45,770 bases of DNA from Limnobacter sp. MED105 (GCF_000170915.1 NZ_ABCT01000019.1:1-45770), one strand, 5' to 3'; positions 35,502 through 44,469 are shown, counted from the stretch's first letter. Translations and numbers: made by a program. Notes: a model not told the origin generated them from the sequence alone.

Positions 35502-37040
35502 ATGATTGCACCTTTCCCGATTGCCCGTGACAACCGCGCTGAAACCGCAACAGACCTGGTGATGTTGCCTCAGCTGGCCAACCGGCATGGTTTGATTACG
35601 GGCGCAACCGGTACGGGTAAAACAGTCACTTTGCAGGTGTTGGCCGAGGCATTTTCACGAATTGGCACACCCGTGTTTATGGCTGATGTGAAAGGTGACC
35701 TGACCGGGATTTCACAGCCTGGAAAAACCTCCCCGAAGTTTGAAGAACGAATGAAGATGACTGGCATACCTGTGCCGGAATTTGCAGGCAGCCCCGTTAC
35801 CTTGTGGGATGTATTTGGCGAACAGGGCCACCCGGTGCGTGCCACCATCTCAGACATGGGGCCCTTGTTGTTGGGCCGCTTGCTGGGTTTGAACGATACG
35901 CAGGAAGGCGTGTTGAACCTGGTGTTCAAAATAGCGGACGACAACGGTATGTTGTTGCTGGATCTAAAAGACCTGCGCGTCATGTTGCAGTATGTGGGTG
36001 AAAACGCCAAGCAGTTCACCACCGAGTACGGCAATATTTCATCTGCCTCAGTCGGCGCTATTCAGCGCGGTTTGTTGGCCCTGGAAGGGCAAGGCGCTGA
36101 CAAGTTCTTCGGCGAGCCGATGTTGAATATCGACGACCTGATGCAAACCGATTCCAACGGGCGCGGCATTGTCAATATTCTGGCGGCCAACCAGTTGATG
36201 AATTCGCCGAAGCTGTACGCCACCTTTCTGTTGTGGCTGTTGTCGGAGTTGTTCGAAAACTTGCCCGAGGTGGGCGATGTTGACAAACCCAAGATGGTAT
36301 TTTTCTTTGACGAGGCGCACCTGTTGTTCACGGATGCACCAAAGCCTTTGATTGAAAAAGTTGAACTGGTGGTTCGCTTGATCCGTTCCAAAGGCGTGGG
36401 TGTTTATTTTGTAACCCAGAATCCGCTGGATGTTCCTGATTCGGTGTTGGGGCAGCTTGGTAATCGCGTTCAGCATGCCTTGCGGGCATTCACCCCTCGC
36501 GACCAGAAAGCGGTGAAAGTGGCGGCTGAAACCATGCGCCCAAATGCTGGTTTGGACATTGAAGCGGCCATTACTGAGTTGGGTGTGGGTGAAGCCTTGG
36601 TCAGTTTTCTCGACCCCAAAGGCACGCCAAGCCCCACATCTCGCGCGTGGGTGTATCCACCTGCCAGCAAGTTTGGCCCGGCCAGTCCCGAGCAATGCAA
36701 GGAATTGATTGCGAATTCGTTGGTTGCGGGTGTTTACGAAAAAACCGTAGACCGTGAATCGGCATTCGAAATGTTGAAGGCGCGTACCGAGCAGGCGATG
36801 GCTGCGCAGGATGCTGCAGAAACACCTGCTGCAAAAGGCACTCAAACCGCTGAGGAAAAAAGCACTTTGAGTGGCTTGGGCGACATGTTGTTTGGCACCA
36901 GCGGAGCAGGTGGGCGCAAACGCCAAAGTGTTGCAGAAACCATGGCAAAAAGCGCGGCACGCAGCATCGGCTCACAAGTGGGTCGCGAGTTAATGCGCGG
37001 CATTCTCGGTTCTTTGCTGGGTGGCAGCAAGCGCCGCTGA
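35502..37040 (+). CDS. HerA-like / DUF853 (YjgR-type) ATPase
   Basis: A 512-residue P-loop ATPase of the DUF853 family related to the HerA/FtsK superfamily. Walker A GATGTGKT is at residues 34-41, and Walker [13 protein letters not shown] with its catalytic acid is at about 267-278. A conserved arginine-bearing region and the motif [19 protein letters not shown] follow. The C-terminal 90 residues are Ala/Gly/Arg-rich with a basic end. Biochemical function of the family is poorly known. It interrupts the flagellar region but shares strand with fliE. It ends 13 bases from convergent ycgR with no terminator I can see. Confidence 0.9.
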   Translation: MIAPFPIARDNRAETATDLVMLPQLANRHGLITGATGTGKTVTLQVLAEAFSRIGTPVFMADVKGDLTGISQPGKTSPKFEERMKMTGIPVPEFAGSPVTLWDVFGEQGHPVRATISDMGPLLLGRLLGLNDTQEGVLNLVFKIADDNGMLLLDLKDLRVMLQYVGENAKQFTTEYGNISSASVGAIQRGLLALEGQGADKFFGEPMLNIDDLMQTDSNGRGIVNILAANQLMNSPKLYATFLLWLLSELFENLPEVGDVDKPKMVFFFDEAHLLFTDAPKPLIEKVELVVRLIRSKGVGVYFVTQNPLDVPDSVLGQLGNRVQHALRAFTPRDQKAVKVAAETMRPNAGLDIEAAITELGVGEALVSFLDPKGTPSPTSRAWVYPPASKFGPASPEQCKELIANSLVAGVYEKTVDRESAFEMLKARTEQAMAAQDAAETPAAKGTQTAEEKSTLSGLGDMLFGTSGAGGRKRQSVAETMAKSAARSIGSQVGRELMRGILGSLLGGSKRR

Positions 37041-37053
37041 AATTGTGCTTGCC

Positions 37054-37809
37054 TTAGTCTATTGAGTGCAGATTGGCGCGTTGTCTGCGTTCTGTGGCCA
37101 GCAAAAAGCGCTGCAGGCGGCGTTCAGAACCCCGCTCCAGGGTTTTCATTTCGCACCCAAGTTGAACCATTTCAGGGTGGTCTGCCATGGGTTTGATATT
37201 TCGCACCACCAATTCGACCAACATGCTGCCTTCGCCGTCGGGCAAGGTCAGGCGAACGTCCGGAATGATTTCTCCAGCCTGATGAAGGCTGGGTGATGTT
37301 TGCAACGACAAACCGCAACCCGCAAGGCTGATGTCGATCAGGCTGATCGGGCTACTCACTGAGGGAATTTCAAGTTTGACCTGCGAGTTCAATTCCTCAT
37401 CGGCCATAACCCGGAAGTAATTTCGCCGTTGCAGGCGAACAATGGTTTTGGGTATGGCAATGCGCAAGGCATCGGCCCCTTGGTATTGGCTTTGCAAAAT
37501 ACCCACACCCGCAAACTGCACTTTGACGCCATCGGGAAAGCTCACCATTACATAGGATGTTGAGGCATTGCAATTGCTGCTCAACGCTTTTTCATAGGGC
37601 GTGCCCAGCCATATCAAGCCACTGCTCCAATCGATGCTCAGTATTTCGGTCACAAACTGGGTGTGATCAGATTGCAGATAAACGTAAAGTTCGTGCTCGT
37701 CCTCATCGATGGTGGTGAGTAGTTTGCGCAGGGTGGGCACTGCACTCAAACTGAATTCCTCAAGCAGCTTTTGATCGCGTTCAGGCGCAATACTTGTGTT
37801 GTGACTCAT
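37054..37809 (-). CDS. ycgR: YcgR-type c-di-GMP-binding flagellar brake protein
   Basis: A 251-residue protein with an N-terminal YcgR domain (about residues 18-118) and a C-terminal PilZ domain (about 122-245). The PilZ c-di-GMP motifs are both present: an RxxxR at the domain boundary in RLQRRNYFR (residues 125-133) and (D/N)xSxxG as DISLAG (159-164). When loaded with c-di-GMP such proteins slow or bias the motor. Its start overlaps the FlhB-like gene stop by 4 bases, so it is in the late flagellar unit. Confidence 0.92.
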   Translation of the reverse strand: MSHNTSIAPERDQKLLEEFSLSAVPTLRKLLTTIDEDEHELYVYLQSDHTQFVTEILSIDWSSGLIWLGTPYEKALSSNCNASTSYVMVSFPDGVKVQFAGVGILQSQYQGADALRIAIPKTIVRLQRRNYFRVMADEELNSQVKLEIPSVSSPISLIDISLAGCGLSLQTSPSLHQAGEIIPDVRLTLPDGEGSMLVELVVRNIKPMADHPEMVQLGCEMKTLERGSERRLQRFLLATERRQRANLHSID

Positions 37810-38126
37810 GACTTCCCCTCTGTACTGAATTCTTTGTTTTCTATTTGATACACCCAGGCCAGCAATTCCGCAATCGCCTGATACAGGCCAGGTGGAATTT
37901 GTTGGTCCAGGTCGACATTCATCAGCAACGAGACCAGCTCGCGGCTTTCATGAACAAACACCCCAGACTCCTTGGCTTTCTGGATGATTTGTTCGGCAAT
38001 CAAGCCTTGACCTTTGGCCACTACCTTTGGTGCGCCAGAGTGTTCAAGGTAAGCCAGAGCCACGGCTTGTTGGGGGCTTAGTTTATTCGCCAATTTCAAA
38101 CCCCGTGGGCACCATGAACTGGCCAT
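37806..38126 (-). CDS. FlhB C-terminal-domain-like protein
   Basis: A 106-residue protein that resembles only the cytoplasmic C-terminal part of FlhB. It has AVALAYLEHSGAPKVVAKGQ, matching FlhB sequence just after the autocleavage site, but it lacks the NPTH cleavage motif and all membrane helices. Stand-alone FlhB-C homologues (sometimes called FhlB or FlhX) can partly replace the cleaved FlhB fragment in other bacteria. It overlaps the 3' end of the second FliK-like gene by 44 bases with the ATG at 38126; TTG starts further in are possible. Its pairing with a FliK-like protein suggests a role in substrate switching of the export gate. Confidence 0.8.
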   Translation of the reverse strand: MASSWCPRGLKLANKLSPQQAVALAYLEHSGAPKVVAKGQGLIAEQIIQKAKESGVFVHESRELVSLLMNVDLDQQIPPGLYQAIAELLAWVYQIENKEFSTEGKS

Positions 38127-39339
38127 GAACCAGCTTCAATCCCTTGTCATCCATGGCTTGCCGAAAGCTTTGCCAATGCGGGTCGATGGCTTGTTTGCTG
38201 CGCGCCGGTCCAGTAATTTGTACATCACATTGTGAACCTATCATGCGCACCCGAACATTCAGTTCACCCAAATGAGCCATGTCCAGTTTCAGTCGTGCAA
38301 CCCAAGGGCGTGCGGCTTCTTCATTGTTTTGCTTGTCCTGTTCGGTGGGTTCTTCCTGATCGGGTTCGATGTCGATTTGCACCGGGTGGCCCAACAGGCC
38401 ACTGAGCGCCAATGAAATGCGGTTGTTATCCAGCGCAGCCAGTTGAGCGGTCACCAGTTTCACCGATTGTTCAACTGCAGCGGGGTTCAAACCTTTCTCG
38501 GAAATCACCTGCTCTTGCCCGAAACGGGCTTGGGGCTCTTTCGCAATTTGATCGGTGCTGCGTTGCCCATTGGCCCATTGCTGCAAGTGCGATTCATAGA
38601 ACAAACCGCTGTTTTCCACGGCTGCACTAACCTGTTTGGCCAACACGCCAGCAAGGCTGTTGTTCAAAGTATTAACGCCCTGGGCTTGCTGTATTTGGGT
38701 TTGCGGCGTGGTTTGAGCAAGTGTGCGTGCGTTGGGCGTTGTATTGTCAGATTCAGCCAGCAAGGCGCCGGGCAGGGCGGCCTGTGTTTGAAACTGGGTG
38801 CTTAATTGTTTCAGGCTGGTCATCACCGAGGTAGACACCTGTGTTGGTGATCCCTGCCCCAAGCGTTCAAGAAGTCCGATCAACCGTGCGGTGCCCGAGA
38901 GTCGATCTACGAAACTGGGAGAGTCTTGCGCTTCGCCATCGTCGGTGCTGGTGGGCAGTGTGGTGAGCAGGTTGCGGGCATCGGCGATTTTTTTACCGCC
39001 GCTGGTGCCACCTGCGGACAAATCATCGCCTTTCCCGGACAGTGCAAATGCGACGGTGACCATTTCGCCCGCAGTCAGTTGCCGCCCAGGCGGCAATTTG
39101 ACCTGAATATTCTGGCCGGCAAACTCTAGCTCGGCCTCGTTACCAGGCCCACCTTTCACCACACGCACCAAGGCGGTTTGGCCAGCAAGCTGCTGCGCTT
39201 GGGGCAGTGGGAGTTGGCGGGTCAGTATGGCAACAACGGGCGCAATTTCGCCTTTGCCAGACGAAACCCGATCACCGGGATTGGATTGAAGTACGGAGTT
39301 GACGTTGGGCGGAGCCGATTTAACCGGGGTTAATGTCAT
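38083..39339 (-). CDS. Second FliK-like flagellar hook-length control protein
   Basis: A 418-residue protein whose C-terminal region (about residues 310-410: LKLDMAHLGELNVRVRMIGS, then SKQAIDPHWQSFRQAMDDKGL) matches the FliK C-domain. The N-terminal part is predicted to be flexible, with one ordered region at about 55-110 (QLAGQTALVRVVKGGPGNEAE). It is distinct from the FliK encoded at 28002-29513. It lies next to the FlhB-C-like gene and behind fliT. The role may be ruler-like, or it may be an FliK-related regulator. It starts 31 bases after the fliT stop on the minus strand. Confidence 0.78.
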   Translation of the reverse strand: MTLTPVKSAPPNVNSVLQSNPGDRVSSGKGEIAPVVAILTRQLPLPQAQQLAGQTALVRVVKGGPGNEAELEFAGQNIQVKLPPGRQLTAGEMVTVAFALSGKGDDLSAGGTSGGKKIADARNLLTTLPTSTDDGEAQDSPSFVDRLSGTARLIGLLERLGQGSPTQVSTSVMTSLKQLSTQFQTQAALPGALLAESDNTTPNARTLAQTTPQTQIQQAQGVNTLNNSLAGVLAKQVSAAVENSGLFYESHLQQWANGQRSTDQIAKEPQARFGQEQVISEKGLNPAAVEQSVKLVTAQLAALDNNRISLALSGLLGHPVQIDIEPDQEEPTEQDKQNNEEAARPWVARLKLDMAHLGELNVRVRMIGSQCDVQITGPARSKQAIDPHWQSFRQAMDDKGLKLVHGQFMVPTGFEIGE

Positions 39340-39370
39340 GTCTCACACCCGTTGCTCTTAGCGCAATGGC

Positions 39371-39718
39371 TTAGTTGGATCCATAAGAGTTGCTGAGTTT
39401 CTGCGAGTTGTTGGCTGCGCGAAGAAATTCTTCCAACTGCTTAAGGCGGGGTTCAGTGATGTCGCGAATCGCGGCGTCGTCGGCCAGAATTTTTTTCAAA
39501 TAGCCGATATGCTGACTGCGTTCCTTTTCATTCAATTCGGTTTGTTGTGCTTCCTTGATGGCCTGGAGCTCGTGGATCAGCCTTGAGCACTGTTCTTCAG
39601 CAGCACACAACTCATCCCAATTGCCAGCCTTGGCCGAATCAAGCATTACTTGGCTTTGATTCGCTATGGCGGCGTACAGCTTCATGATTGCACCGTTGTT
39701 GTCTGTCGCAAAGATCAT
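39371..39718 (-). CDS. fliT: Flagellar export chaperone FliT
   Basis: A 115-residue, largely helical protein. The call rests on the helical pattern AIANQSQVMLDSAKAGNWDEL, its length, and its position behind fliD and fliS. FliT escorts the FliD cap protein and can affect FlhDC. The start could be 39718 or the Met at 39685; neither has a strong Shine-Dalgarno. It follows fliS by 26 bases. Confidence 0.82.
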   Translation of the reverse strand: MIFATDNNGAIMKLYAAIANQSQVMLDSAKAGNWDELCAAEEQCSRLIHELQAIKEAQQTELNEKERSQHIGYLKKILADDAAIRDITEPRLKQLEEFLRAANNSQKLSNSYGSN

Positions 39719-39744
39719 GGTCGAGAGCGGTCCTAAGTAGGTTG

Positions 39745-40137
39745 TTATGGTTTGGTGGCGGTTTGGCCAATTTCCAGCCAGGCTGTGCGCAGGTCATCCA
39801 GCAAATCGATGCAGGTGTCCATGCGTTCCAGATTGTTTTGGGCGTTGGCCAAAATCAGTTCTTTGCCAATGTAGTCGTACAGGGAAAGCAGTTGCTGAGC
39901 CAGTGCACCGCCAGCGTTCACGTCGAGTGAGGCGGTAAGGCCGTCTTTGATGATGCGCAGGGCCTTGTCCACCGATTTTGTTTTCATCTCGATGTTTTGC
40001 ATTTCAAGGTAAATTTTGGCCTTGCGAATGGCCTCGATGGCCCCTTCGTAAAGCATCACAATGAGGCCGTGGGGTGAGGCACTGTTGATGCCTGTTTCCA
40101 GTCCTACTTGTGCGTATGCTTTTGCGCCGTACATCAT
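39745..40137 (-). CDS. fliS: Flagellin export chaperone FliS
   Basis: A 130-residue protein with the FliS signatures YAQVGLETGINSASPHGLIVMLYEGAIEAIRKA (seen in parts) and, later, the helix with LYDYIGKELILANAQNNLERMD. FliS binds the C-terminus of flagellin before export. It follows fliD by about 98 bases, which contain an inverted repeat. Confidence 0.95.
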   Translation of the reverse strand: MMYGAKAYAQVGLETGINSASPHGLIVMLYEGAIEAIRKAKIYLEMQNIEMKTKSVDKALRIIKDGLTASLDVNAGGALAQQLLSLYDYIGKELILANAQNNLERMDTCIDLLDDLRTAWLEIGQTATKP

Positions 40138-40185
40138 GGTGCGTTCACTTGGTGATTTGTCTTAAACAAATAGTAGGGCTTGTTC

Positions 40186-40214
40186 CCCCTGTTTGATCTG
40201 ACTAAAAACAGGGG
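40186..40214. repeat. Inverted repeat between fliD and fliS
   Basis: A perfect 9-bp inverted repeat (CCCCTGTTT at 40186-40194 with 40206-40214) and an 11-base loop. In the direction of fliD-to-fliS transcription no T-run follows, so it is not a standard terminator; it might tune read-through or RNA stability. Confidence 0.5.
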
Positions 40215-40235
40215 TTTTAGGGCACAGTTCTGCGC

Positions 40236-41885
40236 TTACCGTTGTTGAGCCAGAGCGGCAAGCTGTTGGCTCAAATAGGAGCTGGTCTGCTGCATGCTGG
40301 CCAGCATGGAGTCCAGCGCGGAGAATTGGGCGCGGTATCGCTTTTCAACCTGCTCCAGTCGCAGGTTGAGCCTGTCTTCCTGGTCGTCCAGACGAGATTT
40401 TCTGCTGGTCAGTCCGTCGGTTCTCGACACCAGCGTTCCGCCTTCATCAGTCAGGCTGCCGATCCAGTCGCTCAGTCGCTCGGCCAGGCCTTTGCTGAAG
40501 GTGATCGTGCCCATATTGCCACTGGCTCCCTGAACCACCGAAAACTGCAGGCCCTCGCTGGGATCGCCTGTGGCACCCGTTAAGGTATTGCCCACTCCCG
40601 TGCCTGCCACACCGTTGATGGTGCCGGCGATAGTATTGCTGCCATCGTAAGCGGTGCTCACATTGACCGCAAAAGTACCCTCTTGGGTCATGTTGTTGGC
40701 ACCCAGATACTTCACGCGCGCATCGGTGGTGGTTGCTGTGTTGGCAAACACCTTCTCGAGAATGGAAGGGTCGGCTGCGACTGCGGTATCCAGCTTGGTT
40801 TTGTTCAGTGACAACACGCCGTCTTTGTCAAAACTCAAGCCAATATCGCTCAAACCGATGCCGTATTGGGCAACCTGTTCGCGCAGAATATTGCGAAGTC
40901 CCCGTTCAAGGGTGGATGGTGTGGTTTCACGCGACAGGGTGGCGTCTTTCTGTTGCTGGTCTTTCAGGTTGCCGCGTATTTTGTTGTACGCAGTCACAAA
41001 CCCGTCCAGTGTGGTCTTCAATGCGGTGTCGTCCAGGCCCACTTCCAGATTGACAGGCGATGTGGTCTGCGCTTTCAGGTTCAGCGTCAGGCCAGCCACT
41101 GCGTCTGTCACGGTGTTGCTGGCTTTGCTCACTGGCAAATTATTGATGGTGAAGTTGGCGTTTTGTGCCACTTGCAGGGTGTCGGCATTTTTGCCGGCAC
41201 CCACCGCAGCGGTGGGATCATAAGCCAATCGGGAAAGCCCGGTGGTGTCGGTGTTGTTGCCATCGGCATCGGTTACTTCGAGCTTGAAACCGTTGACTGC
41301 ACCGGTTTCCTTGCTGGTCAGCACCAGGCGCGAGCCTGCTCCGTCGTTCACAATAGATGCAGTAACGCCGGCATCTGAATCATTGATGGCCTGTTTGATG
41401 CCGTCCAGTGTTTGTTGCCCTGTGCCAATGTTGATCGTGACTGGGGTTTTGTCAGCATTGTTGGTGAAGGTGTTGGTGCCGGAATCGTAGCTGCCCAAGG
41501 TGATCGTCAGGCTGCCTGTGCCCACGGTGGTGTCTGCGGTGGCTACGCCTTGCGCAGCTACACTTTGGGCCTTGGCCAGCTGGCTGACCTCAATGCTGTA
41601 GCTACCTTTTGCGCCGGCTGCACTGGCGCTGGCTGATACAATTTTTTCGTCGCTTGATGTGGCCTTCAAGGGATTCAGGTTGTTCAAGCTGCTGAGTTTG
41701 TCCGCGGCAGCTTTCAGGTCTGCAAACGAATTTTTGATAATGCCGTAAATCGAAATCTTGGTGTTGATCGCTGTGCGTTCCTGACTCACCTTGGTCAGTG
41801 GGATGCGTTCAGCCGCCATCAAGGAGCTGATGATGCCCTCAATGTCCAGTCCTGAACCAATGCCTGCAGATGAGATTCCTACCAT
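40236..41885 (-). CDS. fliD: Flagellar filament cap protein FliD
   Basis: A 549-residue filament cap protein. The N-terminal region GIGSGLDIEGIISSLMAAE is a FliD signature. The C-terminal coiled coil (KSRLDDQEDRLNLRLEQVE to QFSALDSMLASMQQTSSYL) and flagellin-like hook IN domains are present. The centre is Thr/Ala/Gly-rich and variable. It lies 22 bases after the flaG stop. Confidence 0.95.
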   Translation of the reverse strand: MVGISSAGIGSGLDIEGIISSLMAAERIPLTKVSQERTAINTKISIYGIIKNSFADLKAAADKLSSLNNLNPLKATSSDEKIVSASASAAGAKGSYSIEVSQLAKAQSVAAQGVATADTTVGTGSLTITLGSYDSGTNTFTNNADKTPVTINIGTGQQTLDGIKQAINDSDAGVTASIVNDGAGSRLVLTSKETGAVNGFKLEVTDADGNNTDTTGLSRLAYDPTAAVGAGKNADTLQVAQNANFTINNLPVSKASNTVTDAVAGLTLNLKAQTTSPVNLEVGLDDTALKTTLDGFVTAYNKIRGNLKDQQQKDATLSRETTPSTLERGLRNILREQVAQYGIGLSDIGLSFDKDGVLSLNKTKLDTAVAADPSILEKVFANTATTTDARVKYLGANNMTQEGTFAVNVSTAYDGSNTIAGTINGVAGTGVGNTLTGATGDPSEGLQFSVVQGASGNMGTITFSKGLAERLSDWIGSLTDEGGTLVSRTDGLTSRKSRLDDQEDRLNLRLEQVEKRYRAQFSALDSMLASMQQTSSYLSQQLAALAQQR

Positions 41886-41907
41886 GATTTATTCCCCTTG
41901 TTGCGTT

Positions 41908-42252
41908 CTAGGCTTCGCGAGACATTAGAACGCCTTGCATTTTCTCGATGGCTTTTGCGATTTTCAGCATTTCAACCGATGGAATTTGTTTCAACACTTC
42001 CTGGGTTTCCCGGTCCACGATTTGAACAATCGGCTTGCCGTTGTCGGTGTCGACCAGAAACTTCAAATTCGACTGGTTGCTCGTCAATGCGGCATTCGCT
42101 TTCTGAACCACCTCAAGTACTTCACTCACGCTCAGTTCGGCTTTTTCGCCCAGCAAAGGTTTCGCTACCACACCGGGTGCGGGTTTTGTGTTGCTGGCAT
42201 CCTGCGGTTTTTGCAGGGCAGTTGCATAATCAGCCATGTTTGAAATGTTCAT
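41908..42252 (-). CDS. flaG: FlaG family protein
   Basis: A 114-residue protein of the FlaG family; the core NLKFLVDTDNGKPIVQIVD and the tail QIPSVEMLKIAKAIEKMQG are typical. FlaG influences filament length in other bacteria. The ATG at 42252 is chosen because GGAAGGTGG lies about 5-7 bases upstream; a longer frame to 42288 would leave a 5' leader of only about 9 bases from the sigma28-like promoter predicted at 42304-42331. Confidence 0.9.
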   Translation of the reverse strand: MNISNMADYATALQKPQDASNTKPAPGVVAKPLLGEKAELSVSEVLEVVQKANAALTSNQSNLKFLVDTDNGKPIVQIVDRETQEVLKQIPSVEMLKIAKAIEKMQGVLMSREA

Positions 42253-42303
42253 TTTCGCCACCTTCCGAATTCTAAGCGGGCAAGACAAGCCCCCATGTCT
42301 TGA

Positions 42304-42331
42304 TTAACGGCAGGTTTAGGGGTTTTCTTTA
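42304..42331 (-). promoter_or_regulatory. Candidate sigma28 (FliA) promoter of flaG-fliD
   Basis: On the minus strand, TAAA (42331-42328) is followed after 16 bases by GCCGTTAA (42311-42304), 7 of 8 matches to the FliA -10 GCCGATAA. It lies between the flagellin terminator and flaG. Confidence 0.6.
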
Positions 42332-42336
42332 GCGTT

Positions 42337-42371
42337 AAAAAGCCCGGTGAGCTTGATTCACCGGGCTTTTT
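42337..42371. terminator. Bidirectional intrinsic terminator after the first flagellin gene
   Basis: A perfect 14-bp stem (42337-42350 with 42358-42371), a 7-base loop, and A-run and T-run on both sides. It ends transcription of the flagellin gene at 42428-43294 on the minus strand. Confidence 0.92.
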
Positions 42372-42427
42372 GTTTGATTCGAACCTGCTTTTGGCAAATT
42401 CTTGTCAGGGTTCAGACCAAGTCTGAA

Positions 42428-43294
42428 TTAACGCAGCAAGCTCAACACGTTGTTGGGCAGCTGGTTGGCCTGGGCCAACATGGCGGTGCCGGCCTGTTGC
42501 AGAATCTGTGAACGGGTGAGGTTCGCAGTTTCCTTGGCGAAGTCGGCATCCATGATTCGGCCACGTGCAGAACTCAAGTTGCTGCTGGTGGTTTCAAGAG
42601 AACCGACCACTTGTTCCAGTCGGCTCAAGCCAGCACCCACAGTGGCGCGCAGGTTGGTGATGTCATCGATCGCGGTGTCGATGGTATCGATTGCGGTTTC
42701 AGCGTTGGCAGCTGTATCGACTCCACCGAAGGCGGTCACGATTGCAGCTTGTGTTGCGCCACCCAGGGTGGTTTGCAGGTCGTTACCGGCAGCCAGGCCG
42801 TCGTCAGTCAAGTTCACGTTCAATGTATCGGCTGCGTCGTTGCCAGAACCGATCTGCAGTTCCACTGACTTCTGTGCAGCGGAGAACACGTTGTTGTCGT
42901 TGAATGTGGTGCCTGTTGCAACACGGCCCACTTCGTTGGCCAGTTCGGTGAATTCACGGTTCAGGTTCAAGCGGTCGGTGTCGTTCAAGGTGCCGTTTTT
43001 GGCCTGAACACCCAATTCACGCATACGCTGCAAGTTGTCGGTAATTTTGCCCAGTGCGCCGTCGGCCACTTGCAACAGTGAAATACCGTCGTTTGCATTG
43101 CGAGCTGCCACGTCGAAGCCGCGAATTTGTGCGGTCATCCGTTCTGCAATGGCCAGGCCAGCTGCATCGTCTTTCGAGCTGTTAACACGCAAGCCAGAAG
43201 ACAGGCGAGCGATCGAAGTTTCAAGGGAACCGGCAGAGCGGCTCAGGTTGTTTTGTGCACCCAGTGAAGGGGCGTTTGTATTGATGCCTAACAT
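42428..43294 (-). CDS. Flagellin (copy A)
   Basis: A 288-residue flagellin with conserved D0/D1 ends (start MLGINTNAPSLGAQNNLS; LANEVGRVATGTTFNDN within; end MLAQANQLPNNVLSLLR) and a short variable centre, with no large D2/D3 domains. It differs from the third copy (44661-45527) at only about seven residues, clustered near the N-terminus and in the centre. The GGAGG ribosome-binding site lies before the ATG. Two- or three-flagellin arrays are common; one copy may be dominant in the filament. Confidence 0.96.
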   Translation of the reverse strand: MLGINTNAPSLGAQNNLSRSAGSLETSIARLSSGLRVNSSKDDAAGLAIAERMTAQIRGFDVAARNANDGISLLQVADGALGKITDNLQRMRELGVQAKNGTLNDTDRLNLNREFTELANEVGRVATGTTFNDNNVFSAAQKSVELQIGSGNDAADTLNVNLTDDGLAAGNDLQTTLGGATQAAIVTAFGGVDTAANAETAIDTIDTAIDDITNLRATVGAGLSRLEQVVGSLETTSSNLSSARGRIMDADFAKETANLTRSQILQQAGTAMLAQANQLPNNVLSLLR

Positions 43295-43334
43295 TTAGGA
43301 CCTCCTAGCGGTTTAAATTGACATGACCTGTGTG

Positions 43335-43367
43335 AAGGGTTATGTCGCTTTGGGTTATTTAACCCTT
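43335..43367. repeat. Nested inverted repeats upstream of flagellin copy A
   Basis: AAGGGTTA (43335-43342) pairs perfectly with TAACCCTT (43360-43367). An alternative inner pairing GGGTTA/TAACCC occupies 43352-43365. They lie inside the predicted 5' leader, so they could form alternative RNA stems. Confidence 0.6.
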
Positions 43368-43394
43368 GTACAGTTTCTTTTACTGACAATTCGT

Positions 43395-43421
43395 TTAACG
43401 GAGGTTTTTAGTCAAACTTAA
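43395..43421 (-). promoter_or_regulatory. Candidate sigma28 promoter of flagellin copy A
   Basis: On the minus strand, TTAAGTTT (43421-43414), an 11-base gap and TCCGTTAA (43402-43395). Matches to TAAAGTTT and GCCGATAA are 7/8 and 6/8. The predicted leader is about 94 bases. Confidence 0.5.
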
Positions 43422-43470
43422 GTGAATTAATTAAATAATTTAAATCAATTTTAATGGTATAGAAAATGCA

Positions 43471-43505
43471 AAAAAGATTATCCACCCCGGAGGGAGGATA
43501 ATCTT
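43471..43505 (-). terminator. Intrinsic terminator of flagellin copy B
   Basis: A 10-bp stem (43474-43483 with 43496-43505) extended by three further pairs around a mismatch, followed on the minus strand by a run of T. It stands just downstream of the stop at 43539. Confidence 0.85.
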
Positions 43506-43538
43506 CAGTTTTCAGTTCTGAGCGATTGTTTTACATCA

Positions 43539-44402
43539 TTACTGCAACAGGCTCAGTACGTTGTTGGGCAACTGGTTGGCCTGGGCGAGCATGGCGGTGC
43601 CGGCCTGCTGCAGGATCTGCGAGCGGGTCAGGTTGGCCGTTTCCTTGGCAAAGTCAGCGTCCATGATTCGTCCGCGTGCGGCCTGCAGGTTGGTGCTCGA
43701 CACATCGGCAAAAGCTGCCACTTGCTCCAGTCGGCTTTGGCCCGCACCCACCACGGCACGAATACCGGTGATGGCGTCAATCGAGGCATCCAGAGTGTCG
43801 ATGGCCGTGGTGGCGTTGGCCACATCGGTAATGGCGCCCAGGTTGGTCTGAATATCAGCCGCACCGTTGGTCATGATGGTGGTCAGGTCGTTGCCCGTGC
43901 TCAAGCCATCGTCAGTCAGGTTCAGCTCCAGGGTGTCGGAGACGGCGTTGCCGGTGCCCACCTGGAAGCTCAGTGTTTGGTTGGCGGCATCAAACAGGTT
44001 GTTGCCGTTGAATGTGCTGCCAGTCACGATGCGGTCCACCTCGTTGGCCAGTTCCGTGTACTCACGGTTCAGGTTCACACGGTCGGTGGGGTTCAAGGTG
44101 CCGTTTTTGGCTTGAACAGCCAACTCACGCATACGCTGCAGGTTGTCGCTGATCTTGCCCATGGCGCCGTCGGCCACTTGCAACAAAGAGATACCGTCGT
44201 TGGCGTTGCGACCCGCCACATCAAAGCCGCGAATTTGCGCTTGCATGCGCTCGGCAATGGCCAGGCCTGCTGCGTCGTCTTTGGCGCTGTTCACACGCAG
44301 TCCGGAGGACAGGCGGGCAATTGAGTTGTTCAAACCCATGCCAGAGCCTGAAAGGTTCTTCTGGGCGGTCAGTGAGGCTACGTTGGTGTTGATTCCTAGC
44401 AT
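43539..44402 (-). CDS. Flagellin (copy B, divergent)
   Basis: A 287-residue flagellin. Terminal D0/D1 regions are close to the other two copies, but the central region differs (for example TIMTNGAADIQTNLGAITDV). It ends in LLQ rather than LLR. The ATG at 44402 is preferred over the longer frame to 44432: all three copies then begin MLGINTN, and GGAGA lies 9 bases upstream. It is likely a minor or condition-specific filament subunit, which is inference. Confidence 0.95.
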   Translation of the reverse strand: MLGINTNVASLTAQKNLSGSGMGLNNSIARLSSGLRVNSAKDDAAGLAIAERMQAQIRGFDVAGRNANDGISLLQVADGAMGKISDNLQRMRELAVQAKNGTLNPTDRVNLNREYTELANEVDRIVTGSTFNGNNLFDAANQTLSFQVGTGNAVSDTLELNLTDDGLSTGNDLTTIMTNGAADIQTNLGAITDVANATTAIDTLDASIDAITGIRAVVGAGQSRLEQVAAFADVSSTNLQAARGRIMDADFAKETANLTRSQILQQAGTAMLAQANQLPNNVLSLLQ

Positions 44403-44469
44403 GATAATTCTCCAAGCAATTTGTTGATTCAAGCTGGCTGCGTCATCTTGTGCGCTGCCTTATGATTCA

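Noticed and set aside
36048-36926. Minus-strand frame of 292 codons inside the DUF853 gene
   Set aside because: Antisense shadow of a well-conserved ATPase; no ribosome-binding site or recognisable domain.
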